58,471 nucleotides of DNA, from NCBI GenBank assembly GCA_002633005.1, contig NMRA01000055.1, positions 1,102,362 to 1,160,832 on the forward strand, read 5' to 3'. The first letter of the stretch is position 1. Every line of letters begins with the position of its first letter. Below are positions 10,836 to 23,500 of the stretch, in pieces. The notes below the pieces were generated by a model. That model ran no database searches, had not been told where the DNA came from, and saw nothing but the letters and a program-made list of their open reading frames with translations. Made by a program: the position numbers and the translations under genes. This stretch comes from Phoronis australis. Its lineage: Eukaryota; Phoronida; Phoronidae.

Positions 10836-13800
10836 AACCTGCCATAAGTCCAGTTCCAAGCATTAGGATACCCATAGAGCACTGTGGCACCAAAGAAAAT
10901 TGGTTACCTTTTCATGCATAAAAAAGCTCTGGGATCCCAGTCTATTGTTAGTTTCAAAGATCTCCGTAGGTTATCTCAACAGTACTTAGTGCATGTTTTG
11001 CTCATCCAGTGAAGTGTAGTATCTACTGTATACTGAAGAGTTTATCATTGCTAGTGCCTGTGTCCCTTATTGCTTTTCCCATAGAATGAACAACTAGTCA
11101 TTTTAACGTTTGAAATTCTCATGTACAATATATATTACACTATTCGGAAATCTTACTGTTATTTTCATTTCGAAAGCACTAATCTGAAGAGTGGCCTACT
11201 AGTTATGTAGAATGCACACAATGCATTGTTAAAGCGAGGTGATCGTATGCCGCTGGGTTTTTGTTTTCTTACTCTTTGTGAACGCAGTGCCTGTAACTCG
11301 CATTTATTCCTAAGTTTATGCAATCATTTTGAATTATAAAACATGAAACCCTGGGAACCGGTGGGGCAGTTAAACTTGGACATCGTCAATATATACGTGT
11401 CATTTGAAGTAGTAGCCCGTTGTAGAGGGCCACGACCAAAAATATGGGTACACATCACATGTTTAACCACAAAAAACAAGTGAAAGAGTTACTTTTTCAG
11501 GCAAGCGACGCGTTGCGCGCATTGGTTGTTTTTGTCCGTTTTAGGTGGCAAGTGGCGCTTTTTCTCTGACGATTTCGCTGAGGTATGTTTCAGAAAATCG
11601 TACTGTAAGTCATTTTTTTCTGTGCCTGTGAATTTAGGTATGCAGCAACTGAAAAAATGGATAAATCACGTCATTTTAAATCTCCATATCGCTCCGTTAT
11701 GGCCACTTCGAGTTGGATGGATTTTGGCTCTTTCAAACACTCCACCATGCTCTATTTTTGAAGTTCTTTAACGAAAACGCGTACCAGGATTTTAAGGTTC
11801 GTGCCCTCCCCCTCGAATTTTAGTTGGCAATTTTGACATGAAGATAATGGTGATATTTACGTGTTCCTTGACGATAATTCCATCAAGTCAAGTTTTGCCT
11901 AATTCAGCTTTTCATTCATTTTTATACCGTGTATGGTCGCTGGCAAAATATGATACCTCGGTTTTTGGCCATAACGCTAGTTATAGGAATCTGATTATGA
12001 GCGCGCAAGAGAAAACGGAACATATTTGCGACGTTTCGTTTACTCAAAGTTAATGAGCCTAAACGTCAGAGAATATTTGTTTTCTCTTTCTCGCTTATAA
12101 TGATTTTCAAGGGTTTCCGTTATTCATTTTTGGCAAGGTCGACGTTTTCTCGCAAAGCTACCGATTGGGTGATCAACTACGCACTTATTTGCTCTCCGTT
12201 TTAACGTTGATCATCGTCAATACTCCTCTAAAAATCGCGCATTGTCTTTGCGCAAACTACATTGAGATTTAAGTCTCCCGAGAAAAGTTGACGATCGGAC
12301 AGTGTTTAAAAGTCTAATTCTAAATTTCTCCAGTTAGTGCACCAATGAAGTAAACGAAAGTAGTTCTGCTTGTCGCGTCAGCTGTTGGTATCATCATCTC
12401 GATTTATGACCCACAACGCGTGACTGGACAAAGCCTTTTCAAATTAGTGTAGATAAGCCGGTGGAGCGTGACACCCCTGAGGTCCCAATCGAGCCCTCAA
12501 CACAACTCCGTGTTATGTCGTACCCCACAACACGAGAAAAATGTCTGGATGAACAACATGTTGTTGTCACGTGACGTTTGTTTTGAAGTTCGTCTGCGTA
12601 TGAGAGTGAGTGAGCGTGTGTGTGCGGGTCATCGACGACATACTTTTTTGTTACAAAAGGCGGAGGATTATGCAAGAAAATGGCGTTTACTAGATTGTTT
12701 TTCACTTAAACGGCTGCAATGTGCAAGGTGAGTGCTTGTTAACTCACAGATTTTGTGTGCACTGGCCGACGGTCGTTTAGCTCTACCGTGGAGTACTAAT
12801 AGTCCAAGTTTCGATCTACATGTTTGGGAAGAGGTGAACTACCCGGGCTGTGTGAAATTCTGGGTCTAACGGAGACACAGACGCAGGTGTCAGCCAGCTC
12901 ACTGTATCAAGACTATAGTCAAAATCCAAATTCGTTTTATCGTGTCCCTGTCAATAATAACGGCATGCTAAAGTTTCTTAATTTTCGTACTTCAGGAACA
13001 TAACAATCACGTGTTTTGTAGACATACGCGCACGTCGCAGATCACATCTCGGAAATTGCCGATTTGACGGATGACAATGAATGAGCACAATGAAATTAAA
13101 CAACGTCGTTTTACAGCTTGTAAGATTCATAATAAACGTATTTTGAATATTACAATGCATGTGTTCCAAAATCTAAATAACTTGGGTCCTATATTTTTGT
13201 ATTCGTGCGCGCCGAATAAAAGAAATCGTGAGTGTTGCTGTGTTGCAAAATCTCTTATCCTGGGCCGATTTGAAAAATTCAAAGTTGTACTCATATTTGT
13301 TTTCGCTCCTCTTTTCAAATATTACAGTAAAAACTACGTAAAACTCTCTGCATAAAAAGTACAGTCTGCTAGCTAGATTGTAATCAGCTGATCATATCCG
13401 CATGAGCGAAGCCAATTATCCTCGCTCGTGACTCGATAAACAGAGCAGCTTGGCGGCATCCCTTTGATCGTGAGCCGAGCGCGATTGACAGGATTTCAAA
13501 GGACTTCAAAGCATTGTACGTGACCCATTACAGTCAACCCTTTAAATTTGTCAAGCTTTATTTTGTGGGAAATAGGATCCATTTTTGGTGGTTTTGTACT
13601 GAAAAAGCTGTCGACTTGTAGCTAAAATATACCATGGTAAGGGTTCCACAATGCACTTCAAATGGAATAGCAATTATCATGGACACTATACAATACGAAT
13701 CTTTGCAAAAGCGGGAGCCTCATACTTTGAGCTAAGATGAAGATGCACTCAAGTGTACGAATGTATGTGTTACACGTCTTGCATTGTAAATGAAGAACGA

Positions 13801-14639
13801 AACTAAAAGTAGAGAGCAACTTGTAAAGGAATAGAAACTAAAGCAACAGAGGTAAACAAGCTGTCAACCATTCGCTGCCAAAATATAAGACAAAACTTGT
13901 TTTTGTCAATGCGTTATGTCAACATTCTTGTTGTATTTCACGGTCTATCGAAATCAGTGTTATTTTAAATATTCTGAGCAATTGGAAACGACACTCTATT
14001 CATACAGCGACTAACCCTCTGGCGATCAATCAACAAAAAACTATACTTGTTTTTTAATATGTGTAGTAGAATTGAATATTATCTGCGTTATATTTTTCCC
14101 ACGGTATTATAGTTCAATAAGTGTGTTATTTTTAATGCTGCTAACGCTTTTTTACCCTCCCCCTGGACGTCTCTTTAAGGTTGGTGAGTTTAAAACACCA
14201 ATGGAGGGTTTTATTAACCCTTTAGTCAGGCGCAACGAACACTGTTAGTGTATTTTTACTGACAAGCCCTCAAAGGCGCAGTTCATTCAAAATATTTTGA
14301 TAATATTTTTGCAAACTGTTTCCCTTGTTATATACCCGAAGAAGTTATTCTCTAAGTCTCAATACTCCCAAGGGCCATGCACAATCTGAATTTTGAAGAA
14401 TGCTAGATCACGAGTGACGATACTAGCGATCCAAGTTTTGTGCTTGGCGTTTTCAATTATCAATAATGTTCAAATCTGCTCTAGGGATCAAGCCGTTGTT
14501 GCTGTTATTCCCAAAATAAAATTCTTCTATCACAATTTAACAAATAATACAAAACGAAACATTTTACATTGGGAATTAGATGCGAATGCGTGATAGCGAT
14601 AACCATCGGTAAAATTGCATCGTTGGTCAAACAGATGAA
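10836..14639. other. Long stretch with no recognisable gene
   Basis: No exon with both splice borders and protein similarity was found. Around 12440-12727 the sequence is more CpG-rich, contains the palindromic E-box GTCACGTGAC (12566-12575), and ends in a strong donor-like CAAG/GTGAGT at 12727/12728. This could be a promoter with a first non-coding exon, but nothing links it to a particular gene. Confidence 0.4.
12566..12575. promoter_or_regulatory. Palindromic E-box GTCACGTGAC
   Basis: A perfect 10-bp palindrome with the CACGTG core, the class bound by bHLH-zip factors such as USF or MITF. It sits in a CpG-containing stretch about 150 bp upstream of a donor-like CAAG/GTGAGT. Function is inferred. 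Confidence 0.25.
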
Positions 14640-15490
14640 CGTCAAGAGCGTAAATTACGTTCGTAAATTAGGCCGTAAATAATTCCCGCCGTAAATAATC
14701 AATTTGCGCCCTTAACAAAGTATTTACCCCGCAATGAATTAGTTTACACCATTAAAAGTTAATTTAAGCCGAAAAATAATTAATTGTCGCTCCAAATAAT
14801 TAATTTATGTCACTAACAAGAATTAGTTCACTCCGTTAAAAGTTTATTTGAGTTGCAAACAATTAATTTTTGCCTTCAAAAGCTAAATTACGCCAGAGAA
14901 TAATTAATTTACACCCCAAATATTTAATATACGTCACAAACAAGAATTAATTTACGCCGTTAAAAGTTAATTTGCTCCGCAAACAATTAATTTACGTCGT
15001 TAATAAATTATTTACGTCGTGAAGAATTAATGTACGCCCCTAATGATTAATTGGTGTCGCAAAAAATAATTTACGCCTTTAAAAATCAATTTACCCGCAA
15101 TGAATTAATTTACGCCGTTAAAAATTAATTTAAGCCGCAAAATAATTAATTTTCGCAACAAATAATTAGTTTAGGCCACTCATAAGAATTAGTTTACGTC
15201 GTTAAAAGTTTATTTTCTCAGCAAACAATTAATTTGCGCCTATACAAGATAAATTACGCCACAAAATAATTAATTTTCTCCGCAATTACTTAATGTACGT
15301 CACAATTAAGAATTAATTTTTGCCACTAACAAGAATTAATTTACGCCGTTAAAAGTTCATTTGCTCCTCAAATAATCAATTTACGCCGTAAACAATAAAT
15401 GAAGCCCTTTAAGGTTAATTGGTGCCAAAAATAATTAATTTACGTCGTTAATGATTAATTTACACCGCTAACAAGAATTAATTTGCACCC
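14640..15490. repeat. AT-rich short-period satellite built on AATTAATTTACGCC
   Basis: About 850 bp consist almost entirely of diverged units near 21-22 bp long, each with a version of AATTAATTTACGCC plus a short variable linker such as GTTAAAAG or GCAAACAATT. A higher-order period is visible. The block starting GCAATGAATTAGTTTACACC at 14731 recurs near-identically from 15098. The blocks around CAAGAATTAG...GTTAAAAGTTTATTT (14817 and 15184) and ACGTCACAA...AAGAATTAATTT (14931 and 15297) recur at nearly the same offset, 366-367 bp. No ORF of interest is present. Confidence 0.85.
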
Positions 15491-16009
15491 GTACTTTACC
15501 TGCATAGCGTTCAACGATACAATTGTGACCTACTTTTTGAACATTTCCCAGCTTGAATCACCTGCGGTCGTAACACGCCAGCACAGTTTTTGGAGGTTCA
15601 TACAATTTGGCTGCATCATTAAAACTTTATGCATAAAAACACCTTCTTCTAAAGTTCGAAATTGTGATTCCGTTATATCACTTCACATTTGATTTCACCA
15701 CGCCGTCGGTAATTCAACATGCACGTTAAGTCCGTTCTATTTTCACGCAATTCGTATGGACATGTCGTGTTTAAATAGTCCAGATAAAATTGATAAATCG
15801 GGATCAAGACTACAGTGGCCATTGGAGAATGAACAGTTTAGTGCTTCTGGTCGGTTGGACGATCGATCGATCGTCGTCTCATTTCTCACCATTTGGACAA
15901 AAATTTGTGTTCTGTATTGTACTTTAAATTCGGTGACTGTGTATACGACAGGCGAACGGAAGTCAGGGGCCACCGTAGGCAACGGAAAGCACACACTTTA
16001 TTTCAAATA
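15491..16009. other. Spacer between two arrays
   Basis: Open frames of 83-84 codons lie on both strands over 15743-16010 but neither resembles a family I know. An 18-bp perfect palindrome, GACGATCGATCGATCGTC, is at 15858-15875. No gene called. Confidence 0.35.
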
Positions 16010-16024
16010 AAATATCCCGTTTTG

Positions 16025-16325
16025 TAAATAGGATGTAATGTAATTCAAATTCAAGCCAATTCAAATAAAAATCAGTCCTATTTTGAAAATTCAATCCAAC
16101 AGTATAAAGTAAACCAGGTTTTACAAATTCAACGCTATTTTAGAAATTTAATGCATTTTTTGAAATTCAGTCATACTGCATAAAGTCGATCCTATGTTGA
16201 TTATTCTAATCGTATTTTTTAAATTCAAACCCATTGTACAAATTCAATTATATTTCATAAATTCAATCGTTACTCGCAGAATCAGTTATTCTCAAACAGA
16301 GCCTATTTTGGGAATTCAATACTGT
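16025..16325. repeat. Diverged short-period array built on AAATTCAAxCCxATTTT
   Basis: About twelve degenerate units of roughly 20-25 bp share ATTCAA followed by a pyrimidine-rich step and TATTTT (for example CCTATTTTGAAAATTCAATCC-type units near 16078 and 16310). The consensus differs from the 14.6-kb satellite, but the size and AT-rich, short-period style are similar. Confidence 0.55.
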
Positions 16326-18410
16326 CGGCGATAAACGAAACTATATCACAAAGATCGTGTACTGGAATTTCAGTAGGTGGGAGAATGAAAGTATTTTTTT
16401 CAGCAACGTCGCCTACATTTGCGGTAAGAGAAGCTAGAGCGAGTCACTTTTTCATTCATACTTCCATGAGTTGTGAGCAAAGTGCAAGGATTTTATAATG
16501 ATACTAAAGAAGTGTTTAATTCGCGGAGCCAAAACTCGCTCTGTTCATATGTTGTGGCTTAAAATAACTGTCACGTGACTCAACTCAATGCGTGACGTCG
16601 AAGATGGTTGAGCATCTCTCCATGGAGAGTTGAGTTCACGGTTTCCTACTACTGTTTTCATGTAACATGAGTCTTGAAGATCAGTTATATAGAGAAAAAT
16701 AGTCTGCGGCTTTTGTCTATGCCGGTATTTTTTCATCCTTACGCCTGAATAAAACTTGCTACTTGTCATTAATCAATCACATTTTACTACAATAAGAATG
16801 AAATATATGGAAGTAGTCCTTTCTCATTTGTATGTAAGTACTTTCAAAGCTGCCTCAATGATACATGTATGCACTATAAACAGTACTGGAGTTAAATGTT
16901 CCAAAACTGGGTTTGATACCGAAGTAAATGTTATGACAAACATACAACAAGGGCATATGTAACCATTTATTTTAACACACATGTATATGTACAAAGTAGA
17001 GAATGTCGAACAAACGCTTGCAATATCAATCTGCGATGTGCGCCAACAGACGGTCTCATGCCGAGTACAAGTTGCGCAACCTACTGACTTTCTTCCATCG
17101 TAGCAAAAACAATATTGTTTTTAGTTGAAACAGTATCGTTGTTATCACTTCGCCATGGGCGTGCTGCCACGGCCCGCCCTGACGCTCTTTTATGTTGCTG
17201 AAAGAACAAGAAGTGAAAGTGCCGTCCGTAGGGCTAGAAAATCAACCAGAGTTGTTTTTATTCAGACTCTTACGAGAGCTGATAATACTTTTGTAAGCTA
17301 AGTGAAATTTTTTAAAATTTTTTTGCAATTCGTTTTTGCTGCTACAACAGCGTTACCCTTACCCCGTGACATCATAGTCACGGTATCCGGAGCCTTGTTT
17401 CACTAAATTCCTTAAACGAAGTATCTACTGTTCGCGGCCGTAAGGAAAGATAGAGTTGCATGAAAAGATTGATTTGAGTGGTTGGATCACCGTGTCTTAA
17501 CTGCGCCTCTTTCTCATTTAGTACCTTTGGTACAAACATCACACCGTTATTCTCAATTTCCGAGAAGAGCAAATCGAAAGTACCTGACGGTTTATCTTAG
17601 CTGTCAATCAAATACGGGTTTATAAAGCAGGCCCTACGCGAATCACAGGTCAGGCTCTTGTCGCTTGTCGCGGAGCGAAGAAGCAATCGGTCCAACGTAG
17701 CAGAAAGCCCAAGAGTTAAATTATTGAATGTGGTGAGTATTTTTATGAATGGTTACCACTGCCTTGTTCATCAGAGGAAAGTGAATAGCTTTGAAAACAC
17801 GAAGGCGTTTATAACTTTTAAACGTCATTTAAAAGTTACAACTATTAGCATGGACATTAAAAACGTTGTTATTTCTCACTTCAAGGGTGTTGTAGCTAGA
17901 GCTTATAACCGTTTTAAACTCGGCGTAAACACGGAAATCTCAGTAGGTGTCGCTGCTGTTCAATCTCACTGGAAACAATGTGGCACGAAACAGTATTTTT
18001 GAACCAAGGTTGGACTTGGCTTCAATTGCATTTCATTTTGCTCCAAATAAAAATAGCCAGTTGTTCCTTCACTCACTCAGTCAGGGCGTCATCTTGCGAG
18101 CGACCAAAACGTCGCGGGCGCACAGTGAACAATTTGGACGCTTTTAAGAAGGCGCCCAAGCCTGATTTAATTTGGACGCCCAGTTTCATATCAATTACGA
18201 TTGTTAGACGCCCAATTTGTTCTTGTCAACCAGCGCCTACGTCCGTGAGTGAACGGCAAGAGCGGCGCGCTCTGACGGAGCGATTTTCATATTGAACGTT
18301 TACCAAGCGGGATGATAAGCCTACTGTATGGGCGTGGGTTATTCTGCTACAGCTACTTGCCGCGGAGTTATTTCACACCCTTTTGTGTGGGTGCAGGGAG
18401 TCTTAATTTT
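16326..18410. other. No gene recognised
   Basis: The longest frame (17658-18002, 114 codons) shows no family signature, and its codons do not stand out from neighbouring frames. I see no RNA gene or transposon end in this stretch. Confidence 0.35.
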
Positions 18411-18764
18411 ATTGGCTGATCACCAGTCGCTCAAAATAGATCATTTCAGAAATAAATTTACTGCTTGCGACGCTGGGCGGACTTAACCGGCAGCAATGTA
18501 AGAAATGTGAACAAATCTTTGAATGGAAGTGCTTTTAACGACTCTTATTGGTTGTTGCTTGTGCATTTATCACTTAAACCAACACTATTGGTTAATTTTT
18601 GGTACAAATCTTTGAATAGAAATGCTTTTGACGACTCTTATTGGTTGTTGCTTGTGCATTCATCGCTAACACTATTGGTTAGTTGTTGGTGTATTTCCCA
18701 TTAGCACCGGCCAATCGAAATTGAGTTCATCTTAACACCTTGGAGTTTCGTTGGCTGATCCAAT
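18411..18764. promoter_or_regulatory. Cluster of seven CCAAT/ATTGG boxes
   Basis: ATTGG occurs at 18411, 18547, 18587, 18640 and 18674, and CCAAT at 18711 and 18760, so seven NF-Y-type motifs lie within 354 bp. Four of them sit in a 93-bp tandem duplication (18511-18603 and 18604-18690). A ten-G run follows at 18841-18850. Clusters like this are typical of animal promoters. The nearest plus-strand gene is the GTPase gene whose ATG is at 20534; the link is inferred. Confidence 0.4.
18511..18690. repeat. 93-bp tandem duplication carrying CCAAT boxes
   Basis: The block beginning ACAAATCTTTGAAT at 18511 is repeated from 18604 with the same internal order: GAxTxTTATTGGTTGTTGCTTGTGCATT, then CACTATTGGTTA. 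Confidence 0.7.
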
Positions 18765-18897
18765 ATTTATGGGTACCCTATGTGAAAACTGTCACGCCGT
18801 TCACAACTCTGTCAACGGCAGGAAGCGACGCTCGAGTTTCGGGGGGGGGGAGTAATTCCGCCATTTTGAACACCCAGTGTCGTCTGCGCTAACCCGA

Positions 18898-19275
18898 CCC
18901 AGTCGTTCAATAACTCTTTACACTTGCGATGTGGTGCAAACCGGTCCGAAGGGGACTAGACTTCTCGGGGGATATACCTGAAATGCGTTGAGCTGTCACA
19001 AACATGCAATATAAACTCAAGGTTTAAATTGATTATTTTCATATTGCACGATTCTTCGTCTTTATTACTAAAATTTGCAATTTTCAGCGCATCATTTGTC
19101 GTGTCATATTTGTCGGCATGTGAGTTGTTTGAGACTTGACATTGACAGGTTCCTTTTAAGGAATAAAAGACGCTGACGACGACGGGAAGAACGAGGTTAT
19201 GTTACATTTTTAAATCAAAATACGCCACATGTCATACGTCGTCAGCTCTCTAAGTTTCGAAGTGTAAAAAGCGAC
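18898..19275. mobile_element. MITE copy 1 (TIR CTTTACACTTGCGA)
   Basis: This block is collinear with 40421-40766. Shared landmarks in order are CAATAACT, TTTACAC, TGTTTGAGACTTGACA, TTTTAAAT near the centre, CGTCACATGTCATAC or CGCCACATGTCATAC, and GTCAGCTCTCTAA. The outer ends are inverted: CTTTACACTTGCGA on the left and GAAGTGTAAAAAG on the right. With no ORF and about 350 bp, this is a small non-autonomous element. Target duplications are not clear. Confidence 0.6.
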
Positions 19276-19584
19276 AGAAAATCCAGGGATGTTGTTTGCA
19301 ATATGATGACATCAGCCTACGCACATGATTTTAGTATCGTTCGATTCCTTCCGTCGTTATCATTTATACCCCGTTTCCTTACTAGTTTTTCATCGACAAA
19401 TTTCTGCTCGCATTATTTTCTTAGTGGGTCTACCCAGAATTAGATGATTCAGAATTATTATATATAAACCTTAAGAGCTCGATATTTTATGTTTTTCTTT
19501 TTGCTCTTCTGTAAATAACATAGGTGCCATACAATGATTAAAATATGAAATCGTTGACCCTTAGTATATTGTTGCTGTTTTCAG

Positions 19585-19686
19585 GTTTTGCACATCCTGT
19601 GGAGCAGAGTGTTTGCAGGTGACAAGACTTGGTTTTCATGTCCAAAATCAGCTACAATTGTTGAGTACCACCTAACTGGCAAATCG
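19585..19686 (+). other. Candidate exon, possibly 5' UTR of the GTPase gene
   Basis: A pyrimidine-rich acceptor TTTTCAG/G precedes 19585, and a good donor TCG/GTAAGC follows 19686. One frame is open across all 34 codons but does not join in phase with the GTPase start exon, so if real it is more likely non-coding leader. Transcript data would decide. Confidence 0.25.
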
Positions 19687-20533
19687 GTAAGCGAGAATAG
19701 CACTGACGACTAGCAACTAAATTCTTCAACTGAACAGTTTTTACTGTTGGGGAGAATGGTAAAGATAACATATGAGTTACAACTAAAGGAAAAGTTACAA
19801 CCAGGCTTGGTTGGTCTGGTAACAGCTAAAAAAAAACGATTATATTACATGAACACCATCTTCATTTAGTGTAAACTGGAGACTACATCACCTGCACTGA
19901 ATGAAAAAGCTGGCAATGGTGCAGAGCTAAATTTAGAGGCAAGTATACACTCGATGGGAGTGCGAATGGGCCTTTGGGCAATTTTAAACATTGCATAACA
20001 CATTTGACAAGTAGTACTGATAATGTAACACAAAAACGCTTATTACTTCTAGTTATAACACATTTCGATCTGGTTTTCTCAATATATTTCGTATTCACAT
20101 TTTCTTCAATTTGAATAAAGTACTGTACTAGAAGCAAGTTCAATCGTGGACAGCTTACAGCCAGTTATCAGTAAACTGTATTGTCTGCTTTCATTGTTAT
20201 ATTACAAGTTGATATGTGCTGAGAACTGACATTGTCAAATGTATTCTGCTTCGAAGAAAATAAAAGTTGCGAGTCTCTCTGGGTTGACCACGTTCATCAC
20301 TCGTATAAAATTCTGTGCTCAAAATTATACGATGGGTTTCGAGTGCATACTTTTTCTTATATTTTCAGTGTCTCAGTTTGTTGTGACCCAATCTTTGTTT
20401 ATGCTTAAATCGTTAGGCCCCGAAGTTCATCGCTGACAAGAGAGACTTTCTAAATGTTAAGAATACAAATTATTGCCACTGCATGCTTACAGGCAAACGC
20501 GAGGAGATCCCGAAGCCACTGTGCCGAGCCAAA

Positions 20534-23500
20534 ATGGCCGAAATAACAAGGGCTGCGGTTGGAAGATTGGGGAAAATTGGCGACCTCTATGATGCCGTGA
20601 CGGACAATTTTGTTGTAAGTATCTCAGGCTTTCTGCCAATGGCCTCCTACAGTCATACCCAGACGCCATCTACCGGCACCAAACATCAGCAACATTTTTT
20701 GATCTCAGACGTAATTGACTGGCTTACCTGGACTATACCTCAGATCTACAAAGTAGACCCGAAAACGAGCTCTAACTTATTTTCAATTAAACAATTTATT
20801 TCTGTAATAAAGGCCATAGGCCTACTGTACAAAAGAACAACATGTAACATACTTAAGAGTGCAGGAAGCTATCACGAAGTCGAAAAGCATAAAACAATAT
20901 TTACATAGGTTAACTAATTCAGTACCATCACTTGTTGATATTAATCTATGGAACTTGAAACAAGACGGAAAATTCCAGTAATACTCTTCAATGTAATTTT
21001 CTCTCAATTCGGAATATTTATCACCGCTTAGAAGGAAATTTCTTCTTCAATAACATTGGGGCAGAAAGGACACACTCTGATTGCCCTATCATGAGACTGT
21101 GGGGTAGAAACGAAAACGTGCCATGGACATAATTTGTGCTCAGGGTATATACAAAATTATTTTTCCAATTTAAAGTCCTTTTTAAAGTGATTATGGACAC
21201 ACAGTTTAGGACTATTCTCAACACTTTGTCTCCATCCTTGCAAATTATAATCCCTTATTCGCTGTATAAAGATGACAATACCTTGATTTAATCAAACTTT
21301 CTGGAATCCATAATATGAGAAAATAAGTATAAATTAAGTGGCCCAATTTCAGGAGTGCTGACCATTAAAGCCATACAAATTGTCGTAAGCTGCCCGTGAG
21401 GTTAGATTAGGAGACATTTTGAACCAATACTTGATCACGGCAACATAGTACATAGTAAACACATGTAGCGGCAACCGGCCACATTCGCTCAGTACAGCTA
21501 CGTTTTTGAGCATGAATTAGCTGCACCCAACAAACACTTCAATATGCACTTTTTCTGGCCAGTTGTATTCTTGTAAGCCCAAAAAAACGGCTCCACAGCA
21601 CGAAGTAGGGTAAACGTGGACAAGCTTCTTTGTCAACTGTAATTGCGACCTTTATAAGCTTAGGCTGATGGAGTTTGAGTAGCCACAATCCACAATAACT
21701 TGGCTTAAACGCAACACCAAGATACTTGTAACTGTAAACAACTACGAGTTTTTCAACTTCAAAACACCACTTTCTCACAATTTCTCAGGAGACCTCCGTT
21801 TCTAAACACCATGACTTTCGTCTTTACTAAATTTGCGGACATGCCCTATTCCTGAAAACTAATCTAAAACACAAAGTAGTTTTTGAAGTTCAACTGGAGA
21901 GTAAGCACACATGGACATATCACCGGCAATCAACAATACATTCAGATCAGAGACATTTTGAATTTAAAAAATACTATCGTCATAACATAATCTAGAATGA
22001 ATACATTCTACAAAATCATTCAAATACAATGTAGAAAATAAGATTAATTTAACACTCAACCTTGCCTAGAGCCAATACTGCAATAAAAATCAGTTATACC
22101 ATTCTGCGTTCTCACACACATTGGCGAAGTGGGCAAAAAGGTCCGCGTCAGAGAACTAGAAACTCCGAAAAAAGTAAAAAAACGAGACAAAAATTAACTA
22201 AAAAGACAGGAACTACTAAAATTCGGCAAATGCACAATTCATAGCCCTGAACGTAACCCGTGAATCTTAGTAAAATTTCGACATTATAAAAAACTCGAGA
22301 CCCTCATTTCTTAGGCTGGAGGCGTGCATATGATTTGACAACTTTTTCTTGAAGGTAGCGTTTTGTTGTGAACATGGCAGACTCTCGTTGTGTGGCGTCA
22401 TGCGGTGCTGTCTTTGTTCGTCTTTGTGTGTTTGAGTATTATTTTCATGGTGAGCCTGAATGTTGATCACACAACTCGGCACGGTTTTGAACGCTGCCTT
22501 GGGTGTGTACCTCTGTGCCCGGTTGAATGAAACAGTCCCAAATAGGAACTCAACTTGGTTCCCTAAATCTTCAGCGAATTCGTGGACTTTTTGAAAACAC
22601 CCATTGTCTTCTCTTTTCTGTTCTAGTTTCGTTACTAAATCAGCTTTTGGTTTTAATACAAATCGAGAGTGAATTCGACGTTAAATTCTCAATGTTATCG
22701 AAGATCTATACGGATCTTTTCACTAAAACGCTACTGAATTTGGGACTAAGTCCCTATTTATTTTCATTGAATTCGGGGCTCAGCTTTTAATTTTATTATT
22801 AGAAAATGTCATAAGTCAAAGAGGAGCTCATAGTGAAGATATAATGGTAGGAAAATATCACATTTGTGCTTAAACAGTGACAAAAATAGGCAAAAGAATT
22901 AGGGAAATTAGTTGAGTCCTTTTGGGACTGTTTCATGCAATCCGGCACTGGTCTGTGAAGACGTAGGCCTACTTTACCGAGTGACTTTGATAAGCTGTTA
23001 CAAATTTCTCAAGACATTTTCGAGAGATAAGGAACGCAAGAAATAAGACTTAATAATTGACAGATGTACCAATAAGTCTGTCAGACGATTGACGGTGGGT
23101 TTGTTTAAAAGGTAGCTATGCTTTGAGACTGTGCGTAGATGGAAAGTGAATGATCAAATCCAGTAATTAATTTATTATATGATAACCCCTAATTAGACAA
23201 ATGAAAACTATTGTTAATTAAGTAATCAACTACAAAGAGTAACTACGCTAGCGCCCTCTTTAAAGATTACTTTAATCAAATAACCAAAACAATCAAATGT
23301 CTTATCTGCTATCCAAGCTAGGACTCTTCACTTGTTGGATGTCTGTCCTGTTGGTGAATCTTCGAACTACGCACACTGTATAGCGACAGTGTACTTGCTG
23401 GTCACCTTCTCTGGTGATGCAACACTTGCAGGCAATTTCTTCTACCCGCGACTCTTCTTGCTGGTCATAGTCTCTGGCTGATGACGCAACACTTCAGCCT

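Noticed and set aside
14640-15490. CRISPR-like array
   Set aside because: Units are diverged, have no unique spacers of even length and lie in animal DNA; it is a satellite.
15858-15875. 18-bp palindrome GACGATCGATCGATCGTC as an operator
   Set aside because: Mostly a short GATC run; it has no neighbouring promoter or gene to support a regulatory role.
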